A stretch of 64,000 nt of DNA, from assembly GCF_001625215.2 (NCBI RefSeq), contig NC_030384.2, forward strand, positions 37,730,390 to 37,794,389, in the 5' to 3' direction. Both the position numbers and the translations under genes were made by a program. This DNA is from Daucus carota subsp. sativus. Lineage: Eukaryota > Streptophyta > Magnoliopsida > Apiales > Apiaceae. Under the pieces are notes generated by a model. That model had not been told where the DNA came from. It saw nothing but the letters and a program-made list of their open reading frames with translations, and ran no database searches. Within the stretch, counting starts at the first letter, position 1. Each line of letters starts with the position of its first letter. Below, piece by piece: positions 60,601 to 64,000 of the stretch.

Positions 60601-62289
60601 GATTTATTGGATTTCGGCTTTGATTCTCTGTCCTCATTGACCACTGTGGTAGGTGGAGCCTCAACCTTGGTCACAGGTATATCTACAGTTGCATTACGTG
60701 ATGCAACTGGAGAAGATGAAGTGGCTGGACTTGAGGGTTGCGGTGGTGGAAAAGGAAAGTTTGATCCAGCTGGAAAGGAAGGGTTGCCGAATTGGTTGCT
60801 GAATTGGTTATTTTGTGAATCCATCTGTCCCATTAAAGTTTTGAAAGCTTGTTGCATTGCGTATTTCTGAGAAACAAATCAATTAGTATGCATATAGTAA
60901 ATGAATTTACATAGGAGTAGGTGCTTTACTTGAAAAAAGGAGACTGACCTTCATTCTTCCTGCCACCTGCCCAATAATTTAGCTTGTCAGTCAAACATCA
61001 ACTCACAAAATGTACAGAAGCAATTAATGTTATCAAATTTTTAACTTTTTTTACAAGGAAATAATGCAATTGGTATCCATTCTCACCCAAGAAAATAGTG
61101 CTGAGAACCCAACACCAACTCCTATCCAAAAGAGAGGTGATCCACTACAAGCATGACCAGAAAAGAGCAAAAAACGCAATCAGACCAACATTTCAGATTA
61201 CTACTTCTCTATTATACACTATATCATAACCAAAACTACTCTTCTTAGTTTTAACAAGGCATTAAGAATATCGTGTTTATATACACTTGAGAAGGCGGAG
61301 GAGGTGGCACTAGAGGCTGAGGACTGACGGCAATCGATGATGTTTCCTTCCCACCAGAAGAAAATATACTTGCAAAGCATTCATTCCTTCGCTTCTCCTG
61401 AGCTGTACAGAGATTTAGTCAGAAACTTGGGATGAAACCATACTAGAAGTAATAAATTGGATGACTAAAATCACCAGAGAATACATCACGTGAATTTGAA
61501 AGAAAAAAGTGTATATACCATATGTGTGGAAACACATTTTGCCACATTAAGATAAAGTCGAAATACACCATCATAATGCAGAAAAAGAAAATAGCTTCTG
61601 CAAAAGCATAGAATCATATATCTAGAGTAAAAAAGATTGCAAATACATCCACCATCATTCCAGAGTAAGTTATTTAACAAACAAAAAGTGTAACCCTCGT
61701 TTATTCTACATTGCGACATAAATGATAATCCCACAGTTTCTGCAAGAAATTAATAATTCATTAATAGGAAAATGCTAAAATCACTAATAATCACGGGTTG
61801 TCTTAAGAAAATTTATATATAAAAATAACAATTGCCTACAATTATTACTTCCAAAACACAATCATATTCACCTCAAAGGCTCAAACACAAAAACCTAAAA
61901 GTATAAGCTTCTAATAATTAGTTTAGTTAGCTTAAGGGTATGAACTTCATAGTATTCACCATACATAATTGTCCATTACAATTATCAAGAAAACTAACAT
62001 ATCTTAGAACTCAAGATAATCTATAATACACAGTATGATATTGTAAGAAAAGCTTGTAACAAGAGAACCCACCTTGTAATTTGTTGATATTAGAAGAAGC
62101 TGAGCTCTGATACTGACAAACAACTGAAGAATGACTCAAAGCCCTTCTCAATGGTCTAGAAAATCTTGTGGTGATGGGTTTTCTGGTTAAACCAAAAAGA
62201 GATTGATTGGTAACGTTTCCTGGGGAATTAACAGATGACCCACTTAGTACAACCATTTTGGATGAGTAGCCCATGGCAAGATTTTCCAT
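54638..62289 (-). CDS. TIC40: TIC40, chloroplast inner-envelope import co-chaperone
   Basis: Inner-envelope protein that works with Tic110 and Hsp93 in protein import (family knowledge). Fourteen exons on the minus strand: 62289-62073, 61402-61285, 61144-61087, 60966-60949, 60866-60599, 59778-59672, 59561-59498, 59247-59169, 58844-58804, 58018-57973, 57348-57254, 55639-55536, 55400-55353, 54697-54638; 1323 nt, 440 aa (Arabidopsis 447). A Ser/Arg-rich transit peptide opens MENLAMGYSSKM, followed by a Pro-rich stretch, the single membrane helix SPLFWIGVGVGFSALFSW (about 113-130), a Gln/Asn/Pro-rich linker, and C-terminal TPR-like/Sti1 (Hop/Hip) motifs including LEKMMEDPMMQKM, LPEEMRNP, NPQHRQQLQDML and VQAAIMD, ending KISELFPGVTGSP. 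Exon 4 is only 18 nt (VAGRMK). Phases close through all exons. Confidence 0.93.
59955..60240. other. GC-rich, C-rich block inside TIC40 intron 5
   Basis: A sharp compositional island in AT-rich surroundings: repeated TGACATCACCC phrases, then a long run of CCC/GGCCC-rich sequence. It has no exon phase or homology to TIC40. It may be a fragment of an unrecognised transposon. Confidence 0.6.
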
Positions 62290-63415
62290 TACAAAGTGTT
62301 TGAGTGAATTATTGAGTGTTTCAACGAGATACAGAAAGAGATACGGGGAGGAGAAAACGAGGGTGAAGATTTAGGTGAGGTTTCTGGGTTTGAGGTGTTT
62401 TGTTTTGGCCCATTTTCAAGCTTACTTTGCCCTTTATTTATTATGTTTTTCTGTTATTTTTTATTTATTTTATTTTTCAGAAATACTTACCGAAAAGAAA
62501 GTAAATATATATATCAATTTTTTATTCATAAGTTCTTATTTTGTTAAATAATAAATATTGATTTATTCTTTAATATTTAATTCAAAAGAAATTATATAAA
62601 TACAAATTGTTAGTAAAAAATAAGTCACTATTATGATTATGGCTTATTTGTTAAACTAAATAATATTAAAATTAGCTGACATCTAACTCTTTATAGTAAA
62701 TATATCTTATTTATATTTATCTATTTTAACTTTTATTAGTGATTTGTTTATCTTGTAAGTTTTGCTCAAAATGAGTTAAAATCAGTTTATATTTATACAG
62801 ATTGACTTAATGTATAAATTTATTTTAGAAAATAAATTATAATATTTTATTATTGTATTATAAATTTTTATATCTGTGTAGTAGAAAATAAATTATAATA
62901 TTTACATTATTATATTATAATTTTTTATATCTGTGTGATATTATTGTTAAAAAAAATTAAGCTTGAAGTTATAGGCAAAAATTATTTTCCTCTCATAAAT
63001 GAATTATTACTTATAATTATGCAAGTTATCAAAAGACTCGTCAAGAATGTTGAAAACGGTTTATAAAAAATAGTTTTAAAAAAGAGTTAGGAACCGTTAA
63101 CCAATTCAGTTCATACTTTGACATCGTGGTTTTGCTTAATTAGACAAACACGTCCTACGCATTCAGTAAACAATCGAAAAATTGACACCTGCATGCATTA
63201 TATTATCTCAACAATCTTCACTTAATCTCGTGGAATCACGACATGCATGTGAATCTCAAATCACAACATGCATGTAAATGTCCCTCACAAATCACACACA
63301 GCTTTTGCGTAACAACATTTAATTCATCAGATGTTATCATGTAACAAGATTGAATTGGTGATCAAACCATATAGACAATCAAACAAAACTACGTGATCAA
63401 TTATTAAGTCTAAGA
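62290..63415. promoter_or_regulatory. Divergent intergenic promoter region between TIC40 and DGK
   Basis: 1.1 kb between two head-to-head starts. The TIC40 side has a purine-rich leader (GATACAGAAAGAGATACGG on the plus strand). The middle is extremely AT-rich. The DGK side has three RY-type motifs listed separately. Confidence 0.55.
63192..63274. promoter_or_regulatory. Cluster of RY (CATGCA) motifs upstream of DGK
   Basis: CATGCA at 63192-63197 and the palindrome CATGCATG at 63242-63249 and 63267-63274 lie 140-225 bp upstream of the DGK start. RY elements bind B3 factors (ABI3/FUS3/LEC2) in seed genes. Function here is inferred from motif and position only. Confidence 0.45.
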
Positions 63416-63679
63416 ATGGAGTCGATCATGAGCAATTGGATGCGAATCCCGAAAGATGAATTAAAGGAGAAGATCACAATGCCTACATATATTCGTCTTG
63501 GGATACTCCAAGCTATAGAATACAAAGATATTGATGCGGGCAAGTCTAATTTTGAAAGTGCATTGAGGTCGGAGGAACCTCCAGAATCTCCGTTGATTGT
63601 GTTTATCAATTCCCGGAGCGGTGGTCGTCATGGTCCCGAACTTAAAGAGAGGCTTCAAAATCTGATGAGTGAGGAGCAG
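63416..63679 (+). CDS. Diacylglycerol kinase, cluster II type (DGK3/4/7-like), first exon only
   Basis: Enzyme family that phosphorylates diacylglycerol to phosphatidic acid in lipid signalling. Exon 1 codes 88 residues: MESIMSNWMRIPKDELKEK, then ITMPTYIRLG, and the start of the catalytic domain PLIVFINSRSGGRHGPELKER with LQNLMSEEQ at the exon end, followed by a GTGAAC donor. GGRHGP and MSEEQ fit plant DGK cluster II rather than DGK1/2 (no C1 domains or membrane anchor at this end) or cluster III. The glycine-rich GGDGT ATP-binding loop is expected in later exons, which lie beyond the window; the remaining 320 bases look like intron. Confidence 0.85.
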
Positions 63680-64000
63680 GTGAACTCATTTTGATTTGAA
63701 TTAATATGTGTTTCATGAACTTTTAATTTATTTTGTTAACTATATGTTTTTTGAGCACATACTTTTGAAGTCAGAACTGTGAAATCTTTAAGAACTTATA
63801 ATAGTTTAATTTTTTATGTGCTGTTTTATGTCCAAACAATACAACTTACTTTTTATTGTAATTTCCTGCACATATACTTTTAAGATTAGAAGTAGAGATA
63901 TTTTAATTCACACAGTATTTACTTCTTTTAGTCTGCGAAGTTAGACGTCTCAATGTGATATCTCGTTAGATATACTTGAAGGAAGTGAGTATGCTTTAGT

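Overview
Eukaryotic nuclear DNA from a flowering plant, most likely a eudicot. It is AT-rich, its genes have many short GT-AG introns, it carries plant transposon families (Stowaway, Tourist, hAT, MULE, Helitron, Ty3/gypsy), and every recognisable protein is a plant or plant-type one (TIC40, STAY-GREEN-like, CCR4, CEPR2, RH29, RABC1). I cannot name the species from sequence alone. No tRNA, rRNA or CRISPR array was seen.

Layout: 366-4908 (+) last five exons of a RABC1/Rab18 GTPase, with a Mutator-like element in one intron; 5.2-7.2 kb intergenic with a 48-bp minisatellite; 7286-9519 (+) a decayed tandem duplicate of the DEAD-box helicase RH29, with exon relics to about 10.9 kb; 11-13.1 kb a Stowaway MITE and a short Helitron; 13363-27696 (+) the intact RH29 gene (11 exons), whose first intron holds a 6.3-kb rearranged Ty3/gypsy element and a hAT element; 29506-32715 (+) a DnaJ co-chaperone; 33766-34902 (+) STAY-GREEN-like; 35819-41673 (-) a TOM1-like (TOL3/TOL4-type) ESCRT-0-like adaptor; 44374-46689 (-) intronless CRINKLY4-related kinase CCR4; 48568-52059 (-) LRR receptor kinase CEPR2; 54638-62289 (-) TIC40 (14 exons); 63416 onward (+) first exon of a diacylglycerol kinase, cut by the window end.

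The genes are unrelated housekeeping and signalling loci, with no operon-like logic. The exon models were built by hand from splice sites and reading-frame phase. All multi-exon models close in frame: RH29 800 codons, DnaJ 379, SGRL 250, TOL 534, CEPR2 974, TIC40 441, each including the stop.

The most unusual object is the insertion at 14194-20489 in RH29 intron 1. It is flanked by a 5-bp target duplication, but both outer ends are the same (U5-type) LTR end in inverted orientation. Its pol is split at the reverse transcriptase/RNase H border and circularly permuted around an LTR. It has also captured two neighbouring intron-free pieces of a host kinesin (KIN-4C-like), fused at the same LTR boundary. 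Two 764-bp arms carrying kinesin sequence lie in inverted orientation inside a gene that is probably transcribed.
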